In this document: positions 27,205 through 35,733 of the stretch, one piece after another
How the letters are laid out: each line of letters opens with the position of its first letter
Position numbering within the stretch: position 1 is the first letter of the stretch
Assembly: GCA_017437755.1 (NCBI GenBank)
Contig: JAFRXI010000043.1
Span: 62,001-126,000, forward strand
DNA: 64,000 nucleotides
Origin: Bacteroidales bacterium
Lineage (GTDB): Bacteria; Bacteroidota; Bacteroidia; Bacteroidales; UBA932
Reading direction: 5' to 3'
Notes under the pieces: model-generated
What the model was told of the DNA's origin: nothing
The model's database searches: none
The model's input: the letters and a program-made list of their open reading frames with translations, nothing else
Program-made: the position numbers and the translations under genes

Positions 27205-28435
27205 AAGGGACCTCGCGGACAACCTCGGCCTCCTTCCTGCGGGGGTGCCTCAGGGCATCCAGGTCGAATATCAGAGTGGCAATCTGCTGCCATCCGAAGT
27301 AAGCGTCTCCAAAATGGAATACGGCGCTTACTTTCGCTCTCAGGAAATCGGTGATGCGGGGCGTCCAGTATACCTCCAGCCTGTCATAGAAAGGAATGCT
27401 GTCCATCCGCCAGAAGGTACTGCGGTAATATAGGTCGGGCCCGTACATGTTCCCCGCAGCGTCAGTATCGAACCAGAACGGAAGAAGCCCCTTTCCATAA
27501 TAGGCCTCGTTCCTGACGCCAACGCCCCAGTTGCGCACGTCCAGGACCACGTCAGCGCCCAATGGAAAGACCGGGGAACCACCCGTCCTGCGGTCAAACT
27601 GGTAAGCCGCAAATGCCCCTGTCTGCAGGGAGAACTCCTGCAGGGGCACATACGGGGTAAAGTCGAACTTCAGCCAGGGATTCAGGAAGTGGTCGTCCAC
27701 CACTCCCTTGACGTTCACAGATCCGGCGTAATGCTGGAACATGGCCTGCCATCCGAAATGCAGCCACTTGGCCAGGTACACGTCGCCGTAGGAGAAGATG
27801 TTGAACCTTTCACGACGGTCGGTGCCGTATTTCCCGTTCCAGTCGGCGCCCACTTCATAGTAGGACCTGGGGCGGCGGAATTTCAGCAGCAGACCCTCGA
27901 GGTTGTTGTCGTAGAACCGGACCTTGTCGGAAAGTATCGCGGTGGTGTATTTCCCCTCCGTAAGATACCGGGGATAGGCTCCGGCAACTCCGGTGAAGGA
28001 GGTCTTGCCCCAGCCGCCGGAGAACTGGTAAAAGAGGGTAATCTCCCTGAATATGTCCCAGTTTTCCTGCCTGACAGACGACTCCGCTCCCCTTCCGACC
28101 GGATTGGCCCCGAATTCCTTGAGCAGGTCGATCCCTCCCATAAGGCGGTGCACCCCGGCCTTATGCGTGTAGCGGAGACCCAGCGAAGGGGTCACCCTGA
28201 TCCCTGTCATGGTACGGGACGGGTCGTATGATTCATCCGATGCGCCGTACTCGTTATTCACGAAGAACCAGTCCGCATGTACGTTGTAGTCGAATTCCAG
28301 CGGCTGCTTGGCACGCCTTGTCTCCACTTGTTCCCGGGAGCCGAAAAGACCGTCGAAAAAAGAACGGGGAAACTGTGCGGCGGCGTGCAGCGGCAGCGCC
28401 GCCATGACCGCGATTGCGAATAACCTCCTGATCAT
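27191..28435 (-). CDS. Predicted outer-membrane beta-barrel protein, unknown
   Basis: 414 residues from ATG 28435, which shares its A with the TGA of the gene before it (TGATG). A signal peptide (MIRRLFAIAVMAALPLHAAAQ in two parts) is followed by alternating hydrophobic and aromatic strands throughout (HADWFFVNNEYG, LHFGWQAMFQHYAG, SAVFHFGDAYFGWQQIATLIF), as expected of a barrel. There is no TonB plug. I do not recognise the family. It is coupled with the GSCFA gene and ffh in one leftward run. Confidence 0.75.
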   Translation of the reverse strand: MIRRLFAIAVMAALPLHAAAQFPRSFFDGLFGSREQVETRRAKQPLEFDYNVHADWFFVNNEYGASDESYDPSRTMTGIRVTPSLGLRYTHKAGVHRLMGGIDLLKEFGANPVGRGAESSVRQENWDIFREITLFYQFSGGWGKTSFTGVAGAYPRYLTEGKYTTAILSDKVRFYDNNLEGLLLKFRRPRSYYEVGADWNGKYGTDRRERFNIFSYGDVYLAKWLHFGWQAMFQHYAGSVNVKGVVDDHFLNPWLKFDFTPYVPLQEFSLQTGAFAAYQFDRRTGGSPVFPLGADVVLDVRNWGVGVRNEAYYGKGLLPFWFDTDAAGNMYGPDLYYRSTFWRMDSIPFYDRLEVYWTPRITDFLRAKVSAVFHFGDAYFGWQQIATLIFDLDALRHPRRKEAEVVREVPSIFL

Positions 28436-29316
28436 CACAAATTCCGTTTTTCCCGCCACGAAGGGTCGTGACGGGATTGCCTGAACGCCTTGAGATTCGC
28501 TTCCAGGGTGGATCGCTCCCCATCCTGAAGCGCGGCGTCCATGAGGCGTGTAAAAATATATTCCTCGGCCTTGGACGAAGGATGGACCATGTCGTCGGCA
28601 TAGAAACGGTAGTCCCTCAGTTCGTCCATAAGTATCTCATACGAAGGGAAATAGCAGCATCTGCCGGGGCGGCGGGAGCAGACCTCGTCCACGGCGAGCA
28701 GAAGCGATGCCTTGCTTACAGCATTCCTGTGCGCACCGTCGGCAAGATGCCTTACGGGACTTACCGTAAAAATGAACTCCTTATCCGGATACCGGTCCGC
28801 CATACGGCCGGTGAGGGCCGCGGTCTCCGAAGCCTCCAGCTTGTACCGTTCAAATTCGACAGACGGACGCTTCAGGCAGTTGGCTACGGTCTCCCCGGTG
28901 CTGCGATTCCTAAAACACCATGACGTGCCCAGGGTGACAATCACTTTATTGCAACTGCTCCAAAAAGCGGAAGCCCTTGACAAAGAATTGTTTGCGACTT
29001 CCAGGAAGGCTTCCTCCGATTCCCTTGCGAAGGCCGTGTGGTGGCTGAAGGAACATACCAGGCCGGCTCCGGCACCCATTTCCACGCAGTCCTCCCTCCC
29101 GAAAGGGACACCGGAGGCCATACGGGAAACGGCGTTGCTTACCGATACCGGATTGTACAGGGTGCCGAAAGGATTGACCATTGCGTCAAACCCCGCATCG
29201 CAGAGCCTCCTGCCGACGGAATCGGCAAAACAGCTGCCCAGGACCATTATCCTGTCGCCGAAAGACAACCCCACGGACAGGGTTTCAACAGCCACCTCTG
29301 TCTGAAGTCCTTTCAT
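28435..29316 (-). CDS. GSCFA-domain protein (SGNH-hydrolase-like)
   Basis: 293 residues. The family-naming motif is visible as MVLGSCFADSVGRRL near residue 25, followed by NPFGTLYNPVS. The later VTLGTSWCF, FTVSPVRHL and YFPSYEILMDELRDYRFYADDMVHPS (short motifs in order) are also typical. Proteins of this kind are thought to be esterases or acyl hydrolases related to SGNH enzymes, but no substrate is known. No signal peptide is visible. It overlaps ffh by 4 nt (ATGA) and the barrel gene by 1 nt. Confidence 0.9.
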   Translation of the reverse strand: MKGLQTEVAVETLSVGLSFGDRIMVLGSCFADSVGRRLCDAGFDAMVNPFGTLYNPVSVSNAVSRMASGVPFGREDCVEMGAGAGLVCSFSHHTAFARESEEAFLEVANNSLSRASAFWSSCNKVIVTLGTSWCFRNRSTGETVANCLKRPSVEFERYKLEASETAALTGRMADRYPDKEFIFTVSPVRHLADGAHRNAVSKASLLLAVDEVCSRRPGRCCYFPSYEILMDELRDYRFYADDMVHPSSKAEEYIFTRLMDAALQDGERSTLEANLKAFRQSRHDPSWREKRNL

Positions 29317-30638
29317 CTGCGGCGCATCCCCCTCATCTGCTGCATGAGGTTTCCGGTCATGGCACCTTTCATAACCTTGCGGGTGCCTTCAAACTGCTTG
29401 AGCAGGCGGTTCACTTCCTGGAGCGAAGTGCCGCTTCCGTCGGCTATCCTCTTGCGGCGGCTGCCGTTGATTATCTCGGGATGCTCCCTTTCCGCGGGAG
29501 TCATGGAAAGGATTATGGCCTCGGTCCCTTTGAACGAACTGTTGTCTATGTCCACGTCCTTCATGGCCTTGCCCATTCCGGGGATCATGGAAGCAAGGTC
29601 CTTGATGTTGCCCATCTTCTTGACCTGCTGGATCTGGTTGTAGAAATCCCAGAGGGTGAACTGGTCCCTGGCAAGTTTCTTCTTGAGTTCACGGGCCTGC
29701 TTCTCGTCAAACTGCTCCTGGGCCTTTTCAACCAGGGAGACCACGTCGCCCATTCCCAGTATCCTGTCGGCAATCCTTTCCGGATGGAACACGTCCAGGG
29801 CTTCCATCTTCTCGCCGGACGATACGAATTTTATGGGCTTGCCCACCACCGCCTTAATTGAGAGCGCGGCGCCTCCGCGGGTGTCACCGTCCATCTTCGT
29901 GAGGACCACACCGTCGAAATCGAGCCTGTCGTTGAACACCCTGGCGGTATCCACGGCATCCTGACCGGTCATGGCGTCCACCACGAAAAGGGTTTCGGTA
30001 GGGTTCAGGGCCTTGTGAAGGGCGGATATCTCGTCCATCAGCCTGTCATCCACCGAAAGGCGGCCGGCGGTATCCACAATCACCACCGAATAGCCTTCCT
30101 TCCTTGCCAGGGCAACGGCGTTGCGGGCAATCCTGATGGGATCTTTCTCCCCTTCCTCGGTATAGACGGGGACCTGAACCTGTTCACCCAGGACCTTCAA
30201 CTGCTCTATGGCGGCGGGACGGAAGGTGTCGCATGCCGCCAGAAGCACCTTCATCCCCTTCTTGCTCTTTATATGCAGGGCCAGCTTGCCGGAAAAGGAG
30301 GTCTTGCCGGAACCGTTGAGACCGGCCACCAGGACTATTCCCGGATTGCCCTTTACGTTTATATCCTGGGAGGTGCTGCCCATGAAATCGGCCAGTTCGT
30401 CATGGACTATCTTGACCATCATCTGCTGCGGCTTGACCGCGGTGAGCACATTCTGGCCTATCGCCTTGTCCTTCACCCTGTTGCAGAAATCCTTGGCCAC
30501 ACGGTAGCTCACGTCAGCGTCGAGCAGGGCCTTGCGGATATCCTTCACCGTCTCGGCCACGTTGATCTCGGTGATCCTGCCTTCTCCCTTAAGTATCTTG
30601 AAAGACCTTTCCAGCCTTTCGGTCAAATTCTCAAACAT
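29313..30638 (-). CDS. ffh: Signal recognition particle protein Ffh
   Basis: 441 residues. The N domain (1-90) and the GTPase G domain have GLNGSGKTSFSGKLA, DTAGRLSVDDRL and TKMDGDTRGG. The methionine-rich M domain (from about 300) contains MIPGMGKAMKDVD and RRKRIADGSGTSLQEVNRLLKQF and ends MMQQ-type MRGMRRR. It binds signal sequences and 4.5S RNA and delivers ribosomes to the membrane. A TACTTTTG promoter element is 25 nt upstream. Confidence 0.97.
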   Translation of the reverse strand: MFENLTERLERSFKILKGEGRITEINVAETVKDIRKALLDADVSYRVAKDFCNRVKDKAIGQNVLTAVKPQQMMVKIVHDELADFMGSTSQDINVKGNPGIVLVAGLNGSGKTSFSGKLALHIKSKKGMKVLLAACDTFRPAAIEQLKVLGEQVQVPVYTEEGEKDPIRIARNAVALARKEGYSVVIVDTAGRLSVDDRLMDEISALHKALNPTETLFVVDAMTGQDAVDTARVFNDRLDFDGVVLTKMDGDTRGGAALSIKAVVGKPIKFVSSGEKMEALDVFHPERIADRILGMGDVVSLVEKAQEQFDEKQARELKKKLARDQFTLWDFYNQIQQVKKMGNIKDLASMIPGMGKAMKDVDIDNSSFKGTEAIILSMTPAEREHPEIINGSRRKRIADGSGTSLQEVNRLLKQFEGTRKVMKGAMTGNLMQQMRGMRRR

Positions 30639-30663
30639 ATCCTGCTATTTCAGATTGGAATTA

Positions 30664-30671
30664 CAAAAGTA
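30664..30671 (-). promoter_or_regulatory. -7 element of ffh
   Basis: The minus strand reads TACTTTTG (exact TAnnTTTG), 25 nt before ATG 30638. The 61-nt gap to the divergent AraC gene shows no equally good box on the plus strand. Confidence 0.55.
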
Positions 30672-30699
30672 AGAACTTTTTTTGTAACTTGCGGTCACT

Positions 30700-31107
30700 A
30701 TGAGACTACTTCGGACAAAAGGGTTCCTCCGCGGCTTCTTCAGGAGGGACCGTACGCGGAAACCGCCGTTGCGTTACCCCGCCGACATTGAGGAGAGGAT
30801 AGACAAGTGGGTCAGGGAAATGAATTACAGGAAACCCTGCAGGACAAACCGGGAAACCGCCCGGGACTTCGGGATGGATCCGGGCGTGCTGGCCTCCTAT
30901 TTCAAATATGTAAGGGGCGAGGATATCCGTTCCTGGAGGACCAGGCTGAGGATCGACGATGCAAAGGAACTTCTCAAGACCAGGAAGAACCTGTCTGTCA
31001 GTTCAATAGCATGGACGGTAGGGTTCAGCGACAATTCCAATTTCTCAAGGCAGTTCCGCAAGTATACCGGCCTTACCCCCAGCGAGTGGCGCTCGGTCAA
31101 CACCTAG
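30700..31107 (+). CDS. Small AraC-family DNA-binding protein
   Basis: 135 residues consisting of a basic N-terminus (RTKGFLRGFFRRDRTRK), a linker helix and the two HTH motifs of the AraC family. The second HTH reads SVSSIAWTVGFSDNSNFSRQFRKYTGLTPSEW. There is no ligand-binding or receiver domain, so it must respond to level, to a partner, or be constitutive. It is divergent from ffh. Its stop shares a CTAG palindrome with the convergent lipoprotein gene. Targets are unknown. Confidence 0.88.
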   Translation: MRLLRTKGFLRGFFRRDRTRKPPLRYPADIEERIDKWVREMNYRKPCRTNRETARDFGMDPGVLASYFKYVRGEDIRSWRTRLRIDDAKELLKTRKNLSVSSIAWTVGFSDNSNFSRQFRKYTGLTPSEWRSVNT

Positions 31108-31562
31108 CGTTCTCTGGACATATATATTGCCAGGCCACCGAGCATGTAGGCCTCCGTCTCGGCGGAGAAGATAGCGGCCTGTTTCCAGCCTATCTCCAGA
31201 GTCATCATGGACTGGTGATATGTGCCGCCGTTCTCCTCGCCGTCGATATCGGACGCGATTATGACATACGACAGGTCGGGATCCCCGCTTCCGCGGACGA
31301 TATCCATGTCAAAGGCAAATCCTCCGCGTGAATTGGTATATACGGTATCGGTCTGGCGGGGGACCTTGAAACCCCTGGTTTGAGGATCATAACAGTTGAA
31401 AACCATCTTTATCCCCTTGAGAGGGGCCGCCGTGGCCACATCCATGGCCGTACCGGTTATCCTGAGCGGCATTACGTCATCGCCGTCAGGACCGTTGTCA
31501 TGCACGGAGCATGACCACAGGGAGGCCAGGAAAAACAGGAAAAGGAATAAGATTCTATTCAT
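31104..31562 (-). CDS. Small lipoprotein with carboxypeptidase-like beta domain
   Basis: 152 residues from ATG 31562. Lipobox LWSC gives the lipidated cysteine at residue 18. The body has PLRITGTAMDVATAAPLKGIKMVF, VYTNSRGGFAFDMD and SDIDGEENGGTYHQ, the pattern of a transthyretin-like or regulatory carboxypeptidase fold. The build, and the D-I-D-G-E-E-N-G segment, resemble what I recall of the putative lipoproteins that pair with radical SAM enzymes (TIGR04134-like), but no such enzyme is adjacent. A near-ideal promoter and a perfect hairpin precede it. Confidence 0.8.
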   Translation of the reverse strand: MNRILFLFLFFLASLWSCSVHDNGPDGDDVMPLRITGTAMDVATAAPLKGIKMVFNCYDPQTRGFKVPRQTDTVYTNSRGGFAFDMDIVRGSGDPDLSYVIIASDIDGEENGGTYHQSMMTLEIGWKQAAIFSAETEAYMLGGLAIYMSRER

Positions 31563-31582
31563 ACCGGTAAACAATTACCGGT
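31563..31582 (-). repeat. Perfect inverted repeat abutting the lipoprotein start codon
   Basis: ACCGGTAA (31563-31570) and TTACCGGT (31575-31582) form an 8-bp perfect inverted repeat around a 4-nt loop. The last base touches ATG 31562. In RNA it would bury the ribosome-binding region; in DNA it could be an operator. It has no T-run, so it is not a terminator. Confidence 0.7.
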
Positions 31583-31618
31583 TCAGGTGTTAGCACGCGA
31601 CCCGTAAGGATCACGCCG

Positions 31619-31650
31619 CAAATGTAGGAACTATTTGCCTGATTTGCAAA
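31619..31650 (-). promoter_or_regulatory. Promoter of the 31562 lipoprotein gene
   Basis: On the minus strand TTTG (31650-31647), 20 nt, then TACATTTG (31626-31619): both Bacteroidota boxes at standard spacing. The predicted 5' leader is about 50 nt and contains the hairpin 31563-31582. The -33 box lies inside a 12-bp palindrome (GATTTGCAAATC, 31641-31652) that touches the stop codon of the upstream gene. Confidence 0.65.
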
Positions 31651-31651
31651 T

Positions 31652-33172
31652 CTATCCCTGATGGGCCGGTCTCAGCAGGTCCAGCACCACCTTCACCGGG
31701 TTGAAGGTCTCGAGGGGAACCTCCACGAAAGCGGTGTTCCAGTCGCTCATGGCACCGTTCCAGAGTCCGGGCAGTTCAAGCGCTTTCAGTTCCCTGCCCT
31801 GATAGCTCTTTGAAGAAATGAATCCGGCCTCCTGGTCCACATGGGCGGGGAGGTCGAAACGGCGCCCCTTGTAGTCCTTCAGGCAGCAGACTATGTCCAC
31901 CGGATTGAAGTGGGTGGCCTTGGACAGCGACTCGCACGCCACCGCGTCGTCCTTGTCGATCTGGACGCTCTCAAGGATCTGAAGCGATGTGGTGCCGTCG
32001 CGTCCGGCGATTATGAACGGTCCTCCGCCGGGTTCACCCTGGTTCCTCACCATGCCGCATACCCTGATGGGACGGTTGAGCTTGCTCCTGAGGAGGGCTG
32101 CCCTTTCCTCCGGAGTGCGCGAAAGCGGTATCTGGATGCAGAGTTCCCTGTCGAGGAAGTCCTCCACCTCGTTGCAGAGGCGGTGGCACTCGGGCGAAGA
32201 AGGATCCCCGCAGGAATCGAAGCGCCTCAGGAACGAGAATATACTGTCGCGCAGCATCAGCGCCCTTCCCATCAGCACCTGCTTGTAGAAAGCCGTCACA
32301 GACGCGAGCGACTCGGCTGAAACATTGTCTATATTCTTGATGGAAACCAGTTCTGACTCCACGGCAGCCAGGTTGCCGATCAGGGCGCCGTGACCAGCCG
32401 GACGGAAGAGCAGTGAGCCTTCGTCGGTGCGGAACGGACGGTTCTTCCCGTCCACGGCGATGGTGTCGGTAGCCTTGTCCTGATAGGTAAAAACCACGTT
32501 ATACCTTACTCCATAGCGTTTTTCGTAAGTATCCTTCACCTCGGCGAAAGCCTCCTCGAACAGAGTCCTGTGTTCCGGTGATATGGTCACCACCAGGTTG
32601 CAGCTTCCGTCGGGATTCTTCATGTACCTGGCAGCCTCCACCAGATGCTCGGCAAAGGCGGTGCGCACCTCTCCGGACGGATAGCGGTGGAAACGGATCA
32701 CGCCCTTGGGCTTGGAACCGTATCCCAGTCCCTTGCCGGTAAGGACTTTTGAAAGTGTATCCTTCCGGTATTCCGCAGAATCGGCTGGTTCGCCGAAAAG
32801 GGCTGGATCCCAGAAGGCAAAGTCCCTGATCCTTTCCGCCAACACCCTTCCGGGAGCGCCTTCAGGCAGGTCTTCCCCCTTTTCCAGGGTGGAGAGGCCG
32901 GCAAAGATGTCCTTGAACATCCTTGACGCCGCACCCGAGGCGGGGACGAACTTGCACTTGCCGTCGACGGAAGCTCCCTCGAGATAACCCACAGCTTCCT
33001 GTGCCTCTTTGTCCGAAAGGACCTTGATCCCCCTGCGGGGAGTTGCAGGCCCCACTATCTTCATCCAGGGGAACCCCTTCCTGAAACAATCTATCTGCCG
33101 GTTTACGGCCTTGACTGATGAACCGCGACTCTCGATCTGTTCGATGTCGGCTTGACTGAAGATGGTTTTCAT
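31652..33172 (-). CDS. DUF4301 protein
   Basis: 506 residues without signal peptide. The segment KFVPASGAASRMFKDIF near residue 75 is the signature I associate with DUF4301, with LTGKGLGYGSKPKGVIRFHRY and FRPAGHGALIGNLAAV further on. The phosphate-binding look of the G-A-A-S-R-M segment and the later GHGA hint at a nucleotidyltransferase-like fold, but that is inference. It is the last gene of recF-DUF721-pdxB-DUF4301 and overlaps pdxB by 4 nt (ATGA). Function unknown. Confidence 0.88.
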   Translation of the reverse strand: MKTIFSQADIEQIESRGSSVKAVNRQIDCFRKGFPWMKIVGPATPRRGIKVLSDKEAQEAVGYLEGASVDGKCKFVPASGAASRMFKDIFAGLSTLEKGEDLPEGAPGRVLAERIRDFAFWDPALFGEPADSAEYRKDTLSKVLTGKGLGYGSKPKGVIRFHRYPSGEVRTAFAEHLVEAARYMKNPDGSCNLVVTISPEHRTLFEEAFAEVKDTYEKRYGVRYNVVFTYQDKATDTIAVDGKNRPFRTDEGSLLFRPAGHGALIGNLAAVESELVSIKNIDNVSAESLASVTAFYKQVLMGRALMLRDSIFSFLRRFDSCGDPSSPECHRLCNEVEDFLDRELCIQIPLSRTPEERAALLRSKLNRPIRVCGMVRNQGEPGGGPFIIAGRDGTTSLQILESVQIDKDDAVACESLSKATHFNPVDIVCCLKDYKGRRFDLPAHVDQEAGFISSKSYQGRELKALELPGLWNGAMSDWNTAFVEVPLETFNPVKVVLDLLRPAHQG

Positions 33173-34200
33173 ATGTAAAATTCTCGTCTGTAGTTATATT
33201 CCGACCGCATTTTCTCAAAATTGGACGGATCCATCCTGAAGAGGAAGTCGTCCGTGAAGATAGGATAGTTGTACTGGAAGAGGGACGCCACCTCACCCTG
33301 GGTCCTGCCCTCCACGTCAAGGACAATGGGTTTCAGCGACTCATGCTCCGCATCGGGGTAGAAATCAAGTAGTTCCGTTATCCCGAAATGTGCGGCGACG
33401 GCCCTAACGGCAGCTGCAGTACCGTTCTGCTTGCCCTGGTAGGTATAACCGGCTATATGCGGCGTGGCGATATCCACCTGCGCAATCAGGTTGGGGTTTA
33501 TGTCGGGCTCGTTGCACCAGGTGTCGATAATCACCGGCCCCAGCTTGGGGATGGCATGGAGCAGTGCGATCTCATCCACCACCTCCCCCCTGGATGCGTT
33601 GATGAAGAAAGCGCCGGTCCTGATCTTGGAAAAGAACTCCTCACCGGCGAGACCCCTGGTGGTTTCGTCCAGCGGGACGTGAAGGCTGACGATCCCGGAA
33701 TACTCCAGGAGATAGTCCAGCGTGCAGAAATTCCCGGGCCCTTCCGACACCGCCCTGGGAGGGTCGCAGAGGAGCACCTTGAACCCCAGTTTCCTGGCCA
33801 TAGACTCAACTTTCCGCCCCACATGGCCGACTCCCACTATTCCGAAAGTCTCGCCCTGGAGGGATATCGCCCGCCTTGCCGCGGTCCCGTAAAGGGCGGA
33901 GAAGACATAATCGGCCACGCCCCATGCATTGCAGCCCTCGGCGTTGTGTACCTCGATCCCGTGGGACTGGCAGTAGTCAAAGTCCACATGGTCGGTTCCT
34001 ATGGTGGCGGTGGAGATCATCCTCACCCGGGTTCCGTCAAGCAGGGCAGCATTGCATCTTGTCCTCGTCCTAATTATAAGGGCATCGGCGTCGAGCACAT
34101 CCTCCCTGCGGATAGCCCGGCCATCCTTGTAGACCACCTCGGCCCAGGGCTCGAACACCCCCTTGAGGAAAGGTATATTGGTATCGGCTACTATCTTCAT
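33169..34200 (-). CDS. pdxB: Erythronate-4-phosphate dehydrogenase
   Basis: 343 residues. A D-2-hydroxyacid dehydrogenase fold with NAD-binding GIVGVGHVGRKVESMARKLG (about 118-137) and catalytic region NASRGEVVDE. The N-terminal ADTNIPFLKGVFEPWAEVVY and the C-terminal dimerisation extension are PdxB features not found in SerA. It acts in the DXP-dependent pyridoxal phosphate pathway. It overlaps both neighbours by 4 nt (ATGA junctions). Confidence 0.93.
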   Translation of the reverse strand: MKIVADTNIPFLKGVFEPWAEVVYKDGRAIRREDVLDADALIIRTRTRCNAALLDGTRVRMISTATIGTDHVDFDYCQSHGIEVHNAEGCNAWGVADYVFSALYGTAARRAISLQGETFGIVGVGHVGRKVESMARKLGFKVLLCDPPRAVSEGPGNFCTLDYLLEYSGIVSLHVPLDETTRGLAGEEFFSKIRTGAFFINASRGEVVDEIALLHAIPKLGPVIIDTWCNEPDINPNLIAQVDIATPHIAGYTYQGKQNGTAAAVRAVAAHFGITELLDFYPDAEHESLKPIVLDVEGRTQGEVASLFQYNYPIFTDDFLFRMDPSNFEKMRSEYNYRREFYI

Positions 34201-34541
34201 CTTAGAACCAAATTGCTGACGTATCCGGTTGCAGGATCGTCACTTGTGAACGTACTGTCTGAGGCAAGGGCGGCATTGATCTTTTCCAGGAGAAGGTCCC
34301 GCTGGAAATACAGCTGGCTCCTCACCACCGACGAAGAGAGGGTTATGTAGAGTGTCCCGTTGCGGAAATACTTCTTCAGGGTGAAGGGGCCCGCCCCGGA
34401 AACCTGGTCCCAGGCGGCATATACCCTCCTGGTATTCAGCCCCGAAGTAAGCCTCATGGACTTGACGTACTCCTTTACGAGAGCCTCCATGGTGACAGGG
34501 CCTTTCCGGGAAAAGCCGTCGTATCCTTCCTTCCTGTCCAT
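34197..34541 (-). CDS. DUF721 (DciA-like) protein
   Basis: 114 residues. The core TMEALVKEYVKSMRLTSGLNTRRVYAAWDQVSG, followed by FRNGTLYITLSSSVVRSQLYFQRDLLLEKIN (short motifs in order), is the DUF721 domain. This domain occurs in DciA, the loader of replicative helicase in many bacteria without DnaC. The position 1 nt after recF supports a role in DNA replication or repair. It overlaps pdxB by 4 nt. Confidence 0.88.
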   Translation of the reverse strand: MDRKEGYDGFSRKGPVTMEALVKEYVKSMRLTSGLNTRRVYAAWDQVSGAGPFTLKKYFRNGTLYITLSSSVVRSQLYFQRDLLLEKINAALASDSTFTSDDPATGYVSNLVLR

Positions 34542-34542
34542 G

Positions 34543-35640
34543 TCATTCCTTAGTGAAAACGCCTCCGGCGGTATTGAAATAAGTCCTGTCGTCGGTGATG
34601 GAATCCACCACCCCCCTGAGCCTGGACTTGTTGCTGTCAGTGATGAATATCTGGCCGAACCCGTTCCCTGCCACCATGGAGATTAGGTTGGCCACCCGCT
34701 TCATGTCCAGCTTGTCGAAAACGTCGTCCAAAAGCAGGGTGGGGGCAAAGCCGTAGCGCTTCCTCATGACCTCGTACTGGGCGAACTTCAGGGCCACCAG
34801 GAATGACTTCTGCTGTCCCTGGGAGCCGCACTGGCGGACCGGATAGCCGTCCATGGTGAAGGCGAAATCGTCCCGCTGGACCCCGGACGTGGTGAAGCCC
34901 ATGGCCCTGTCCTTTTCCAGCGATTCCCTGAAGACCTCGGTAAGGGAAGCTTCCCCCAGGTCGGGCCGATACTCCAGAGAAACCTCCTCAGCCCCTCCGG
35001 AAATCATTGAATAATAATTACTTATTACAGGTCTCAAGTCCTCTGCCAGACGCTTTCGGCCGCTCTGGACGACCTTTGCAAACACCTCCATCCTGCCGTC
35101 TATCACCTCCAGCAGGGAAAGGTCGGATGACCTGTCTTTCAGAAGGACGTTACGCTGGAGAAGCAGGCGGTTGTACTGCTGGAGGGCAGAAAGGTATTCC
35201 CTGTCCATCTGCGACAGTACGGCATTGGAGAAGCGCCTCCTTAGGTCTCCGGAATCGGTCACCAGCGCGCCGTCGGAAGGCGAGATCATCACCACGGGGA
35301 GCACTCCAATATGGGAGGCCAGGCGGGTATATGGCTTGTCGTCCCTGACAAGCTTCTTTTCCGATTCCGACGACACCTTCACCGAGAAACGGGATACCGT
35401 TCCGTCCTCCATCGCATATGTGCCGGCAATAACGAACGCCGGAGTCCCCCACCGCCTGTTGAAGCGGTCAGGGACCGGGAATGCGCTCTTTGTCATGCTC
35501 AGGTAATGGATGGCATCCAGCAGGTTTGTCTTTCCCTCCCCGTTGTTACCGCTGATGCAGTTTATCTTGGGAGAGAAATCAAGTTCCTGGAAAGCTATGT
35601 TCCGGTAATCCTGGACTACTATTCTTTTCAGTACTGGCAT
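34543..35640 (-). CDS. recF: DNA replication and repair protein RecF
   Basis: 365 residues. Walker A is GNNGEGKTNLLDAIHYL near residue 32. The ABC signature region is GSQGQQKSFLVALKFAQ, and Walker B is LLLDDVFDKLD near residue 310. RecF binds single/double-strand DNA junctions and helps load RecA at gaps. It heads a four-gene leftward operon. A TATCTTTG box ends only 4 nt before the ATG, suggesting little or no 5' leader. Confidence 0.95.
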   Translation of the reverse strand: MPVLKRIVVQDYRNIAFQELDFSPKINCISGNNGEGKTNLLDAIHYLSMTKSAFPVPDRFNRRWGTPAFVIAGTYAMEDGTVSRFSVKVSSESEKKLVRDDKPYTRLASHIGVLPVVMISPSDGALVTDSGDLRRRFSNAVLSQMDREYLSALQQYNRLLLQRNVLLKDRSSDLSLLEVIDGRMEVFAKVVQSGRKRLAEDLRPVISNYYSMISGGAEEVSLEYRPDLGEASLTEVFRESLEKDRAMGFTTSGVQRDDFAFTMDGYPVRQCGSQGQQKSFLVALKFAQYEVMRKRYGFAPTLLLDDVFDKLDMKRVANLISMVAGNGFGQIFITDSNKSRLRGVVDSITDDRTYFNTAGGVFTKE

Positions 35641-35644
35641 ACTA

Positions 35645-35652
35645 CAAAGATA
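35645..35652 (-). promoter_or_regulatory. -7 element of recF
   Basis: The minus strand reads TATCTTTG. Only four bases separate it from ATG 35640, so a leaderless transcript is predicted. Confidence 0.5.
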
Positions 35653-35693
35653 GGCATTTTTAGAAACAATTCGGGCTTTTCTGAAATAATTAC

Positions 35694-35701
35694 TATATTT
35701 G
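35694..35701 (+). promoter_or_regulatory. -7 element of the TPR-protein gene
   Basis: TATATTTG, an exact TAnnTTTG, 32 nt before ATG 35734 and divergent from the recF promoter. The TTTG -33 box is not evident at 19 nt. Confidence 0.55.
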
Positions 35702-35733
35702 CAGTCTGATTAAGAATCAACAAAACACAAAAT

